From positions 234,488-298,487 of the forward strand of contig CAJTMR010000002.1 of NCBI GenBank assembly GCA_910577325.1: a DNA stretch of 64,000 nucleotides, written 5' to 3'. Every line of letters begins with the position of its first letter. Position 1 is the stretch's first letter. The position numbers were made by a program, and so were the translations under genes. This DNA is from an uncultured Parabacteroides sp. Its GTDB lineage: Bacteria > Bacteroidota > Bacteroidia > Bacteroidales > Tannerellaceae. The notes beneath the pieces are model-generated. The model had not been told where the DNA came from. It saw only the letters and a program-made list of their open reading frames with translations, and made no database searches. Positions 9,023 through 17,459 of the stretch are shown piece after piece.

Positions 9023-12000
9023 TTAGAATGTTAGATTAACACCGAAATTGAATGTTTTCATTTGCGGATAATAGCGGAACATGCTTTCACTGTTTTCCGG
9101 GTCCATGTATTTCATGATGCCGGTGCGGCTGGTGATTGTAGCCGTATTGAAACTGTTTACATAGACGCGCAGGTTTTCGATACCGGCTCTTTGCATCCAT
9201 TTTTTTGGGAAAGTATATCCGACTTCGATGGTTTTCAGACGCAGGTAGTTGGCTTTTTGCCTTGTCCAGGTGTTGGTGCTGGCATTTGCCGAAAACCCGG
9301 TAGGACGGAGAGCCGGCATATATCCGGGAATCCATTCGCTTTGCATATCCGAAGGGTCTTCCCGATGCCAGCGGTCCAAGTTCAAGGTGATGCCGTTGCC
9401 AAGGCCTTGCTGGATGAAAGGAGCCATGAAGTCGCCCGTCGTGAATACCTCATGGCCGGCAGCGCCTTGGAAGAATACGGTCAGGTCGAATCCTTTGTAT
9501 TCCCCTTGGAGGTTCAAACCATAATACATGCGGGGCGTATTGCCGTGCCCGATCGGCTGGTCGTCCTTCGCGTCGATGATGCCGTCGTTGTTCCAGTCCT
9601 CGAACTTCAAATCACCGGGCATCAGCGATTTGTTTCCGTTGTTGTCTTGGACCGGGGAGTTGAGAATCTCTTCGTAGCTTTTGAACTGTCTGATGCAGAC
9701 CTTACCCCATTGGATATCTTTATAACGATTATTGCTGTTGTTCCTCCAATTGTCATACATGTTGGCCGAGACTGCACGTTCCACATGTTCGTTGTAGATA
9801 CGGGTGGTAGAGAAATTCGCTTTTACATCGTAGGTGAAACCGCCAATGCTTTTGCGATGCCCTAATACGATTTCGAATCCTTGTGTTTTGTCGGAGTTCA
9901 GGTTCTCTTGTGGCAAAGACTGTCCGAATGTTGTTGGCAATGTCAATATGCGGGTTGCTAACAAGCCGTCTCTCTTCCGGATGAAGTAATCAAACTCGAC
10001 ATTGAGCAAGCCTGATAAAACGGATGCTTCAAATCCGGCATTGGCTGTTGTCGATTCGTACCAGGTAAGATTTGTATTGGGCATGCCTTTGTCTTTTGCT
10101 CCATTCGTGAGTCCGCCGGAACCTAAGACATAGTTGCCTGAAGGATAGGTGTATCCTGACAGGTATTGATAGGCGGCAAAGTCGCCTTCATCTCCTACTT
10201 TACCGTATGAACCTCTGATTTTTAAATTGTCGAACATGGGTAATGACTCCTTGAAGAAGTCCTCTTCGGAAATCCTCCATCCCAAGGAGGCTGCGGGGAA
10301 AAATCCCCAACGTTTTCCTGGTGCGAATTTGTAAGAACCGTCATACCGGAAGCTGAGTTCTGCCAAATATTTGCCGGCAAAAGCATAGTTGATACGTCCG
10401 ACCAATCCGGTGTGGGCAGATACGGATGCCTTGCCGTCATTGTTGATATTGGTTTTGTCTCCCGCACCTATTTGGTCGATTGCTCCGACGGTGAATTGCC
10501 GGTAGGCTTTTACCCAGTCGGTCCGGTCGTTGTAAAATTCCCACAGGGCCAATACGCCGATGTCATGTTTGCCGAACGTGTTTTTATAGTTTAAGGAAAC
10601 CTGCCCATTCGGTTTGAAATAGTTGTCAGACTGTGTTGTCAATTCGGAAATGGTATGGCTGCCGGATTTGTTGTATGCGTCGTTGACAGCATCGTAGGTA
10701 TATTCATAATACTCTTTGTACCATTTGCGGCTGTATTTGTTGTTGTAATCGTAAGACAATAGCGCTTTGGCCGAAAGCCCTTTTACCCAAGGGATCTCCC
10801 AGTTCAAGGTGATGGAGCCGTTGAACTCTCGGCGGTCCCTTCTGTCATAGCCGACGTTGTCGATATCGGACAAATGTACCGGGTTCCCTTTGTCGCCCGG
10901 ATTGGACCAATAGTCCGGATTGTCGTTGGCGTGGATAGGGAATATCGGTTTGGCCATCTGGATGCTGCGGCTCAGCGGTTCAGCTTCGTACGGTTTCATC
11001 CGGGTATCCAACCGTCCGCTTAACTGCAAGTCGACTTTGAAGCCTTTTACAACTTCGGCGCTGATATTGGAACGGACGTTGTATTTCTTATAGTTGAAAG
11101 CTCCCGATTTATAGATACCTTCCTGATCCGTCAAGCCCAGCGAGAAGAAGTATTTTACTTTTTCAGCTCCGCCCGATACGCTTAGATTGTGATAGGTGGC
11201 AGGAGCGGTTTTTCGAATGACCTCATCATACCAGTCGGTTGTCCCGATGCCTTGCCTGAACCGTTCCAGGTCTTCGGCCGAATAAGGTGCTGATACGCCG
11301 ATATTCTGTTGGGCCTCGTTATACAAGGTCGCATACTCGTATCCGTTGTAATATTCCGGATAGCGGGTGATATTTTGTATGCCGACATATCCGTTGTAAT
11401 TGATCTTCGGTTTGCCGGCTTCTCCTCTTTTGGTTGTGACGAGGATAACGCCGTTCGCCCCCTTGAAGCCGTAGACGGCGGCGGAAGCATCTTTCAAGAT
11501 GCTGATCGATTCGATGTCGTTGGCATCGATTTGCTTGAAGTCACGTTCCACGCCGTCCACGATGACTAACGCGCTGCCGAAACCGCGGATGTCGATGCTT
11601 GCGTCGTCATCACCCGGAGCACCGCTCCTTTGTACGGCACGCAACCCCGGCAGCTTGCCGGCCAGCGCGTTGCTGACATTCGGAGTTTTGACTGTGGCAA
11701 TATCCTTGGCTTGGAGCGAAGCGACCGATCCGGTTACGGATGCACGTTTCTGGACACCGTAACCGACCACCACCACTTCATCCAATGCTTGTGAGTCTTC
11801 GGCCAATTTGACCTGGATGTCCGTCTTGTTGTTTACCGGCATCTCCCGGTCTTTGTAGCCGATATACGAAATAACGAGTACGGCGTTCGGCGCTACGTTT
11901 AGTGTGAAGTTGCCGTCCATATCGGTAATCGTACCGTTGGTCGTTCCCTTTTCCACGACATTGGCCCCGGCGATAGGGCCTAAGGCATCTTCCACCACGC

Positions 12001-12370
12001 CTTTCACCGTGTGCCTTGCTTGTTGCGGGCTGCCTGTTGTTCCGGCCGGTGAGAGGATGATGTAAGAACCTTCGATCTTGAAGGATACATTGTTGTCGAA
12101 CAGGTTTTGCAAGACTTCCTGCAAAGAGATGTTTTCGGCATTTACCGAGACTTTTCGGTTAACATTTACGTTCTTGTTGTAAATGAACAGTAAATTGGTC
12201 TGGCTTTCAATGTCGTTCAGGATGTTTTCCAGCCGGACATTGTTTTTGTTAAGCGTGATGCGTATGCTCTGTGAGCTTACCGTTTCCGCTTGCGCGCACA
12301 TGGCGCAGGAAAGGAAGAACAGAGATGTCATCTTTAAAACACGTGATACACAAACTTTTCTTTTATCCAT
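9023..12370 (-). CDS. SusC/RagA TonB-linked outer membrane protein with STN domain (PUL A)
   Basis: A TonB-dependent glycan importer of 1115 aa. After the signal peptide is an STN (secretin/TonB N-terminal) domain (about residues 35-95), the part that signals to a FecR-type anti-sigma factor. A carboxypeptidase-D-like domain (KGVVEDALGPIAGANVV), the TonB box region (DEVVVVGYG), the plug (ISILKDASAAVYGFKGANGV) and the barrel follow. The sigma and anti-sigma genes upstream fit trans-envelope signalling, in which substrate binding releases the ECF factor to activate this operon. Its CPD-like domain is almost the same as those of the two SusC proteins at 21.4 and 25.1 kb. Confidence 0.96.
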   Translation of the reverse strand: MDKRKVCVSRVLKMTSLFFLSCAMCAQAETVSSQSIRITLNKNNVRLENILNDIESQTNLLFIYNKNVNVNRKVSVNAENISLQEVLQNLFDNNVSFKIEGSYIILSPAGTTGSPQQARHTVKGVVEDALGPIAGANVVEKGTTNGTITDMDGNFTLNVAPNAVLVISYIGYKDREMPVNNKTDIQVKLAEDSQALDEVVVVGYGVQKRASVTGSVASLQAKDIATVKTPNVSNALAGKLPGLRAVQRSGAPGDDDASIDIRGFGSALVIVDGVERDFKQIDANDIESISILKDASAAVYGFKGANGVILVTTKRGEAGKPKINYNGYVGIQNITRYPEYYNGYEYATLYNEAQQNIGVSAPYSAEDLERFRQGIGTTDWYDEVIRKTAPATYHNLSVSGGAEKVKYFFSLGLTDQEGIYKSGAFNYKKYNVRSNISAEVVKGFKVDLQLSGRLDTRMKPYEAEPLSRSIQMAKPIFPIHANDNPDYWSNPGDKGNPVHLSDIDNVGYDRRDRREFNGSITLNWEIPWVKGLSAKALLSYDYNNKYSRKWYKEYYEYTYDAVNDAYNKSGSHTISELTTQSDNYFKPNGQVSLNYKNTFGKHDIGVLALWEFYNDRTDWVKAYRQFTVGAIDQIGAGDKTNINNDGKASVSAHTGLVGRINYAFAGKYLAELSFRYDGSYKFAPGKRWGFFPAASLGWRISEEDFFKESLPMFDNLKIRGSYGKVGDEGDFAAYQYLSGYTYPSGNYVLGSGGLTNGAKDKGMPNTNLTWYESTTANAGFEASVLSGLLNVEFDYFIRKRDGLLATRILTLPTTFGQSLPQENLNSDKTQGFEIVLGHRKSIGGFTYDVKANFSTTRIYNEHVERAVSANMYDNWRNNSNNRYKDIQWGKVCIRQFKSYEEILNSPVQDNNGNKSLMPGDLKFEDWNNDGIIDAKDDQPIGHGNTPRMYYGLNLQGEYKGFDLTVFFQGAAGHEVFTTGDFMAPFIQQGLGNGITLNLDRWHREDPSDMQSEWIPGYMPALRPTGFSANASTNTWTRQKANYLRLKTIEVGYTFPKKWMQRAGIENLRVYVNSFNTATITSRTGIMKYMDPENSESMFRYYPQMKTFNFGVNLTF

Positions 12371-12482
12371 CTTTCTGTGATAGTTAAATAAATGATATTA
12401 GATTGAAACTTCATTTTTATATCGGACATGGTTTGTCCTTCCTTTCGATTATCTCCTGTCCATAGGCTATCCGTTTAATTGT

Positions 12483-13409
12483 TTATTGAATACGAATTAC
12501 GGTTCCGCTCTCCCGTTCGAAGGTGAAATGGGCATCTTGTTGCAAAGCTCTTAGCACCTGTTCAATCCCGTCGGATATACGGAACTTCCCGCTGCACGCA
12601 TAATTGTCGAGCGTGTGATTGTCGATCATTATCCGGATACCGAAATTTTTCTCAAGTTTCTTCATCAAATCCTTGAAATGGATATCCTTGAAAGTGATAA
12701 GCCCCTCTTTCCAACTGTATGGATTGAAGTCGGTGATGGGAGTGACCGTCAGCTTCCCGTTGTTGAGGCTGACGCTATTATTGGGTTCTAACACAACTGA
12801 TTCGTTTGGTTGTGACTTGTCGGTGACTTTTACGCTGCCTTGTATGAGGGTTGTCGAAAATTCATTTTCATTGTAGGCTTCTACGTTGAATTGTGTCCCC
12901 AAGACTTCTACCTCGCAGCGTCCGGTGTTGACAATAAACTTTTTATCTCTATTCTTGGCCACTTCGAAAAAGGCTTCTCCCTTTAAAAGAACTTCCCGTT
13001 TGTCTCCGTTGAACGAAACCGGATAGGAAAATTCCGACCGGGCGTTCAGCCAGACATGGGTTCCGTCCGACAGCGTTACTTCAACCCGTTGTCCGGCAGG
13101 GACTTTTATGGTGTTGAGGGCCGTTTCCGCTTGGATGTTCTTATCGGTGAATACCTGGATGTTATATAGTATGAACAGGACAATGACGGCAGCGGCGGCA
13201 CTTCCGATCCGTTTCCGGAGTAATACGGACTGTTTGCGGGCATGATTTTCTTTTTGAAAAGTATTTAATTGGAGTGCGTCGAACAGGGCACGTTCATGAT
13301 AGAACGTTTCTCTGTTCGCCTTGCCGGCATTTACCCATTGTCGGATCTGAGCCAGTTCGTTATCCGTGGCCTCTCCTTTGAACATTTTATGTAGTAGCTC
13401 TTGTTCCAT
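12483..13409 (-). CDS. FecR-family anti-sigma factor
   Basis: An inner membrane anti-sigma factor of 308 aa. The cytoplasmic N-terminal helix region (about 1-65) would hold the ECF factor. One transmembrane helix (about 68-86, AAAAVIVLFILY) precedes the periplasmic FecR domain (IKVPAGQRVEVTLSDGTHVWLNA) and a C-terminal DUF4974 domain (FKDIHFKDLMKKLEKNF) that would meet the SusC STN domain. It lies between the sigma factor gene (119 nt upstream) and SusC (112 nt downstream). Confidence 0.93.
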   Translation of the reverse strand: MEQELLHKMFKGEATDNELAQIRQWVNAGKANRETFYHERALFDALQLNTFQKENHARKQSVLLRKRIGSAAAAVIVLFILYNIQVFTDKNIQAETALNTIKVPAGQRVEVTLSDGTHVWLNARSEFSYPVSFNGDKREVLLKGEAFFEVAKNRDKKFIVNTGRCEVEVLGTQFNVEAYNENEFSTTLIQGSVKVTDKSQPNESVVLEPNNSVSLNNGKLTVTPITDFNPYSWKEGLITFKDIHFKDLMKKLEKNFGIRIMIDNHTLDNYACSGKFRISDGIEQVLRALQQDAHFTFERESGTVIRIQ

Positions 13410-13528
13410 TTTTTCCTGTTTCTATTAATAAGGGCGAACGGGAAGGGAAATACCCTAAAGGGGGAATGAAATATTTTTATTGATTAGCAGGAGGGTTTGT
13501 TTTCACTGTTTGGTTACCGTGAAAATAT

Positions 13529-14104
13529 TCAGGGAGCATAAAAGAAGTCCAGCACGAATAGCAGGCAAGGAAGGTAGTCTTTTAACTCCTTGCGTAGTAG
13601 ATCCAGGGCTTTGCTGATATGGAACTCCACGCTCTTGACTGATAGGTTTGTTTCCGATGCAATCGTTTGGTATTTTTTCCCTTCGTACCGGCTCATGATA
13701 AAGATATGCCTGGACTTTTCCGGCAGTTTTGCCAAGGCCTGGTTGACAAGCTCCTGCACTTCATTGCTGAACAATGTCTCCGGCTCGCATGCTTCCAGGC
13801 TGGAGATACGCATTTGCAGTTCCCACTCTTTGTCGGAGAGCAAATTTTCGGCGATATGATTCCAGGTACGTTCACGTTGAAGGTAATCCAGGCATTTGTT
13901 TTTTAGGGTGATTAATATATATAAAGGAATGTCTTTGACTTCTTCTAACCGATGCCGGTTCTCCCAGTAATACATCAGGCTTTCGGTCACCAGGTCTTCT
14001 GCTGCTTCTTGATTATATGTGTAAGAATAGGCGAACCGGATGTATCGGTCCCGGTGGGTGACGAAAATATTGTTGAATCGTTTTATGTCCGTTTTCTCGT
14101 TCAT
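13529..14104 (-). CDS. ECF RNA polymerase sigma factor (Bacteroidales family)
   Basis: A sigma-70 factor of the extracytoplasmic function group, 191 aa. Region 2 includes RYIRFAYSYTYNQEAAEDLVTE and region 4 includes LPEKSRHIFIMSRYEGKKY and the helix-turn-helix TNLSVKSVEFHISKAL. It is held by the FecR protein and probably directs transcription of the SusC/SusD operon downstream. The intergenic region just upstream holds inverted repeats enclosing promoter motifs that point away from this gene, so its expression may be switched by DNA inversion. This is inference from sequence only. Confidence 0.93.
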   Translation of the reverse strand: MNEKTDIKRFNNIFVTHRDRYIRFAYSYTYNQEAAEDLVTESLMYYWENRHRLEEVKDIPLYILITLKNKCLDYLQRERTWNHIAENLLSDKEWELQMRISSLEACEPETLFSNEVQELVNQALAKLPEKSRHIFIMSRYEGKKYQTIASETNLSVKSVEFHISKALDLLRKELKDYLPCLLFVLDFFYAP

Positions 14105-14125
14105 GATGTGCCGTTCGAATGGATT

Positions 14126-14146
14126 TTAGTCCTAAGGGAACTATGG
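14126..14146 (-). repeat. Left arm of 21-bp inverted repeat (candidate inversion site)
   Basis: This arm pairs with 14293-14313 with 20 of 21 bases matching. Read toward the ECF gene it contains CCATAGTTCCCTTAGGACT. It lies in the leader of the ECF sigma gene, 22 nt before the ATG. Confidence 0.7.
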
Positions 14147-14292
14147 ATTTTGTGGGGGAGATTAGGAGGGTAATGGTATCTGTTTTCACCCGTTGAATAG
14201 TTGTTTACAGAAAAAAATGACGTTTTTTATATTTGTCCCCTCAAATTACCGGCCGTGAAAAAGAATTTTACTTATTTTTGTCAGATAAACAA
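14147..14292. other. Candidate invertible promoter segment (146 bp)
   Basis: This segment is enclosed by the 21-bp inverted repeat. It holds two TAnnTTTG elements, TATATTTG at 14228-14235 and TATTTTTG at 14273-14280, both on the plus strand and so pointing away from the ECF operon. No TAnnTTTG is found on its minus strand. Inversion would turn both toward the ECF sigma gene. No recombinase gene is in the window. Confidence 0.55.
14273..14280 (+). promoter_or_regulatory. -7 element inside the candidate invertible segment
   Basis: TATTTTTG matches TAnnTTTG. It lies 12 nt before the right repeat arm, so a transcript would begin at or just before the arm and read toward 14712. A second match (TATATTTG) is at 14228-14235. 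No -33 element at the usual distance is evident. Confidence 0.45.
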
Positions 14293-14313
14293 CCATAGTT
14301 CCCTTAGTACTAA
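14293..14313 (+). repeat. Right arm of 21-bp inverted repeat (candidate inversion site)
   Basis: This arm contains CCATAGTTCCCTTAGTACT and overlaps the 14-bp perfect palindrome CCTTAGTACTAAGG (14302-14315). It pairs with 14126-14146. Confidence 0.7.
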
Positions 14314-14651
14314 GGTCACAATCCTCTCATTCTATTATCAACTCTGTACAATCTTAATTGTCGACAACGCAGAAGGCAGGCAGATATATCGTTTGCCAGG
14401 GTCGGAGGCCAACCGAACTGTTTGGCGAGCTGTAACCCTATACTTTGGCATGCGTAACCAATAGGGTTATTGTGCATGCATGGTAACGACGAATAATGAC
14501 GATGCAAAAATGAATGATAATTTTCTCATAAACTTATCCTTTTTATGATTGGTCTCTATAAAAACAGGTGAATTATCCAGAAATAGAATACTAAAATACA
14601 ACTTTTACAATTCTTTAAATCGTAAAAATACGAATGCTTCGTAGATAAAGT
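14314..14651. other. Non-coding gap before the outer membrane protein gene
   Basis: No convincing gene is seen. A short hairpin (TAACCCTAT / ATAGGGTTA, 14433-14469) is present. The minus strand has a 63-codon open frame (14316-14507) with no recognisable family. The region could be a long leader for the gene at 14712 or a decayed insertion. Confidence 0.4.
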
Positions 14652-14659
14652 TACATTTG
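14652..14659 (+). promoter_or_regulatory. -7 promoter element for the outer membrane protein at 14712
   Basis: TACATTTG matches TAnnTTTG and lies 52 nt before the ATG. No clear -33 element was found. Confidence 0.5.
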
Positions 14660-14711
14660 CAGTTGTTTTTATGTGAATGTATAATCGATAATATCTAAAT
14701 TCTCAAAATTA

Positions 14712-17273
14712 ATGAAAGAAAAGCTACTCTACTTAATGCTGATACTATTTGTGTCTGCGTCAGTGTTTGCGCAAACCGGAGGTGGATCAGCCGCTTTTAC
14801 GATTAAGGGCCAAGTAGTCGACTCTTTATCCAATGAGTCTGTACCTTATGCCACATTAAGGATCGCTTTGGCTTCCGCGCCACAGAATCCTGTAAAATTG
14901 TTGGCTTGTGATGATGACGGCAAGTTCACGGCGACGATGAACAAGCCGGGTAAGTATGTGATGACAATGGAATCTCTGGGAAAGATCCCTGCCAAGAAGG
15001 CGTTTACCTTGTCTGAAGGAAAAAAAGTGCTGGATTTCGGCAAATTGTTTCTCAATGACGACACCCAGCAACTGAAGGAAGTGACCGTCGTGGCGCAAAA
15101 GCCGCTGGTCAAGGTGGAAGTGGACAAGTTGACCTATAACCTGGAAGATGATCCGGAGACGAAGACCAGCAATGCGTTGGAAATGTTCCGTAAAGTGCCG
15201 ATGGTGACGGTCGACGGCGAAGACAAGATCCAGTTGAAAGGCTCTTCCAATTACAAGATCTACATGAACGGCAAACCCTCGAACCTATTGAGCGGCAGCA
15301 ACGCTTCGGACGTGTTGAAAAGTATGCCGGCAAGCTCGATCAAGAATATCGAAGTCATTACCGATCCGGGATCTAAATACGATGCGGAAGGTGTCGGCGG
15401 GATCATCAATATCATCACGACCAAGAATGCCTTGCAGGGATATACGGGTACGGTCCGTGCCGATGCGAGCACTTTGGGCAGTTACGGCGCAGGCGGCTAT
15501 GTCTCGATGAAAGTGGGGAAATTCGGCGTTACGGCCAATTACGGGTATAATTATCATAATTCGCCCTGGAATGATTCCCATAGCGAACGTTTCACCGATG
15601 CGGACATGCTGGCTGAAGGGAACCCGACGCAACTGACGGAAAAGGGACGCAGCAAGAACAAAGGACCGTTCCAATACGGTTATTTGGAAGGAAGTTACGA
15701 AATCGACACGTTGAACCTGTTGAGCGTGGGCGTGAACCTGTTCAGGGGCAAGAACAAGAGCCTTTCCGAACTGGATGCCGTCCTGTCACCGCTGGCAGGT
15801 CCGGAAGGAAACGGGCCGAGGGCGTATGACCCCGTCTACAGGTTCCACCGCAACAGTCTTTCCGAGGGTACTTTCGGTTCTACGGACGTGAATGTCGATT
15901 TCCAGCATTCGACCAGCAAGAAGGACGAATTGTTGACACTCTCTTACCGCTTCAGCCAGTCGCCTAACGACAATGAAGGGCGTACGGAAGTGGAAGTGCA
16001 GGAGGGCAATTATTATTTGTCCGGCGAATATCCGAAGTGGAACATCAACGATGCTTCTACCATAGAACATACGGGCCAGGTCGACTATACGACGCCTTTG
16101 TTTGAAAAACAGACGCTTGAAGCCGGCGTGAAATACATCAACCGGCAGAATAAGAGTAATACGTTGGAGCAAGTTTACAACGATTCGACGAACGTATGGG
16201 AAGACCGGTCGAGGGTGAACAGCCAGTTCCGGCATACGCAACATATTTATTCCGCTTATTTAGGCTATTTGATGCGCCTGAACAAGTTTGGTATCAAAGC
16301 GGGTGTCCGTGCCGAAGGGACAAGCCTGAACGCCAAGTTCGCCAAGGACCCGGACATGGATTTCAGCACGAACTACTTCGATGTCGTGCCGAATGCCACG
16401 CTGACATACCAGATGGATATGTCTTCACAGATCCGCTTGGGATATAATATGCGTATCCGGCGTCCGGGTATCTGGTTCCTGAACCCGTATATCAACGACG
16501 TGAACCCGCAGAACATTTCTCAGGGTAACCCGAATCTGGACTCTGAAAAGAGTAACAACGTGAATTTGAATTTCAGCAAGTTCACACAGAAGTTCAGCAT
16601 CAATGCCAGCTTGAGCTATTCGTTTGTGAACAATGCGATCGAGCGTTATACATTTACAGCGGATTTTGATCCGGAGATAGACCCTATACGTGCACAATAT
16701 AATGGAGCATTGTGGAACACCTATGGCAATATCGGCAAGAAGCAGCAAGTCGGTATGTTCATCTATGGGAACTGGTCGCCGACCGCCTGGTTCCGTATTT
16801 ATATGAACGGGGGAGCCGATTATACGGACATGAAGGCTTCCGACTTGGGCATGAGCAACAAAGGATGGAGCGGCCGTGTGTTTGCCGGTTCGCAGTTTAC
16901 GCTTCCGAAAGATTTCCGCATCAACTTGCATGGCGGTTATTTCAGCCCTTGGGTACAGTTGCAGGGCAAGATGTCGCCGTTTTATCATGCCGGTATCAAT
17001 GTCAGCAAGGATTTCCTGAAAAAGAAACTGTCCGTTTCTTTAGGCGCTCAAAATCCTTTCTGGAAGACGATGAAGATGGAAACGACCACTACGGGAGACG
17101 GTTTCCGGGACGTTTCGACCAGTTGGCGCAGCGCGCGTGAGTTCCGCCTGAGTGTGTCTTATCGTTTCGGAACGATGAAAGGCCAGATCAAGAAAGTCCG
17201 TCGCGGTATCAGCAACGATGATTCCAAAAGCGGCGGGGAAGGCAATTCCGGCGGTGGCGAACAAGCAATGTAG
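14712..17273 (+). CDS. Outer membrane beta-barrel protein, TonB-dependent receptor type
   Basis: An 853-aa outer membrane protein. It has a signal peptide (about 1-20), a carboxypeptidase-regulatory-like domain (IKGQVVDSLSNESVPYA), a plug (MFRKVPMVTV, GVGGIINIIT) and a C-terminal barrel of the OMP_b-brl_3 kind (YNMRIRRPGIWFLNPY, SQGNPNLDSEKS). It differs from SusC proteins in the plug and has no SusD partner next to it. The C terminus carries a Gly/Ser-rich tail (SGGEGNSGGGEQ). The substrate is unknown. It lies downstream of the candidate invertible promoter in that promoter's present direction, but also has its own -7 element. Confidence 0.87.
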   Translation: MKEKLLYLMLILFVSASVFAQTGGGSAAFTIKGQVVDSLSNESVPYATLRIALASAPQNPVKLLACDDDGKFTATMNKPGKYVMTMESLGKIPAKKAFTLSEGKKVLDFGKLFLNDDTQQLKEVTVVAQKPLVKVEVDKLTYNLEDDPETKTSNALEMFRKVPMVTVDGEDKIQLKGSSNYKIYMNGKPSNLLSGSNASDVLKSMPASSIKNIEVITDPGSKYDAEGVGGIINIITTKNALQGYTGTVRADASTLGSYGAGGYVSMKVGKFGVTANYGYNYHNSPWNDSHSERFTDADMLAEGNPTQLTEKGRSKNKGPFQYGYLEGSYEIDTLNLLSVGVNLFRGKNKSLSELDAVLSPLAGPEGNGPRAYDPVYRFHRNSLSEGTFGSTDVNVDFQHSTSKKDELLTLSYRFSQSPNDNEGRTEVEVQEGNYYLSGEYPKWNINDASTIEHTGQVDYTTPLFEKQTLEAGVKYINRQNKSNTLEQVYNDSTNVWEDRSRVNSQFRHTQHIYSAYLGYLMRLNKFGIKAGVRAEGTSLNAKFAKDPDMDFSTNYFDVVPNATLTYQMDMSSQIRLGYNMRIRRPGIWFLNPYINDVNPQNISQGNPNLDSEKSNNVNLNFSKFTQKFSINASLSYSFVNNAIERYTFTADFDPEIDPIRAQYNGALWNTYGNIGKKQQVGMFIYGNWSPTAWFRIYMNGGADYTDMKASDLGMSNKGWSGRVFAGSQFTLPKDFRINLHGGYFSPWVQLQGKMSPFYHAGINVSKDFLKKKLSVSLGAQNPFWKTMKMETTTTGDGFRDVSTSWRSAREFRLSVSYRFGTMKGQIKKVRRGISNDDSKSGGEGNSGGGEQAM

Positions 17274-17287
17274 AAAATGCTGAATTG

Positions 17288-17340
17288 TGAATTCTGATTT
17301 ATGATTTATTAGAGACCTGTAAATCATAAATCGGAATTCA
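17288..17340 (+). terminator. Long AT-rich hairpin after the outer membrane protein gene
   Basis: TGAATTC, one unpaired base and GATTTATGATTTA pair with TAAATCATAAATC and GAATTCA, making about 20 bp around a 12-nt loop. There is no T-run directly after, so termination is likely but not certain. Confidence 0.5.
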
Positions 17341-17350
17341 TAAATTCCCC

Positions 17351-17397
17351 CTTAAATTTCCGCCCTCGGACAAATCTATCCATCCTAATAGACAAAT
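17351..17397 (+). promoter_or_regulatory. Activator-like site upstream of the GH2 gene
   Basis: CTTAAATTTCCGC is followed by the direct repeats GGACAAAT (17368) and AGACAAAT (17390), 22 bp apart. The same CTTAAATwTCCGC..GGACAA block occurs at 30338-30363, at nearly the same distance from the -7 element (58 and 57 nt). This points to one shared activator for both genes. Confidence 0.5.
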
Positions 17398-17425
17398 TGT
17401 GCCTGTCTCTATGCCGCCAATCACC

Positions 17426-17433
17426 TACTTTTG
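17426..17433 (+). promoter_or_regulatory. -7 promoter element for the GH2 gene
   Basis: TACTTTTG matches TAnnTTTG, 26 nt before the ATG at 17460. The -33 element is poor, which fits an activator-dependent promoter. Confidence 0.55.
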
Positions 17434-17459
17434 AGGCATAATTTAAGAATATTGTAAAC

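Noticed and set aside
14201..14464. An 87-codon frame on the plus strand over the inverted repeat region
   Set aside because: It crosses the promoter motifs and the right repeat arm and has no recognisable family or ribosome binding site.
14316..14507. A 63-codon frame on the minus strand
   Set aside because: Its sequence has some protein-like character, but there is no family match I can name, no promoter, and it lies in a decaying-looking stretch. Kept only as a note in the gap entry.
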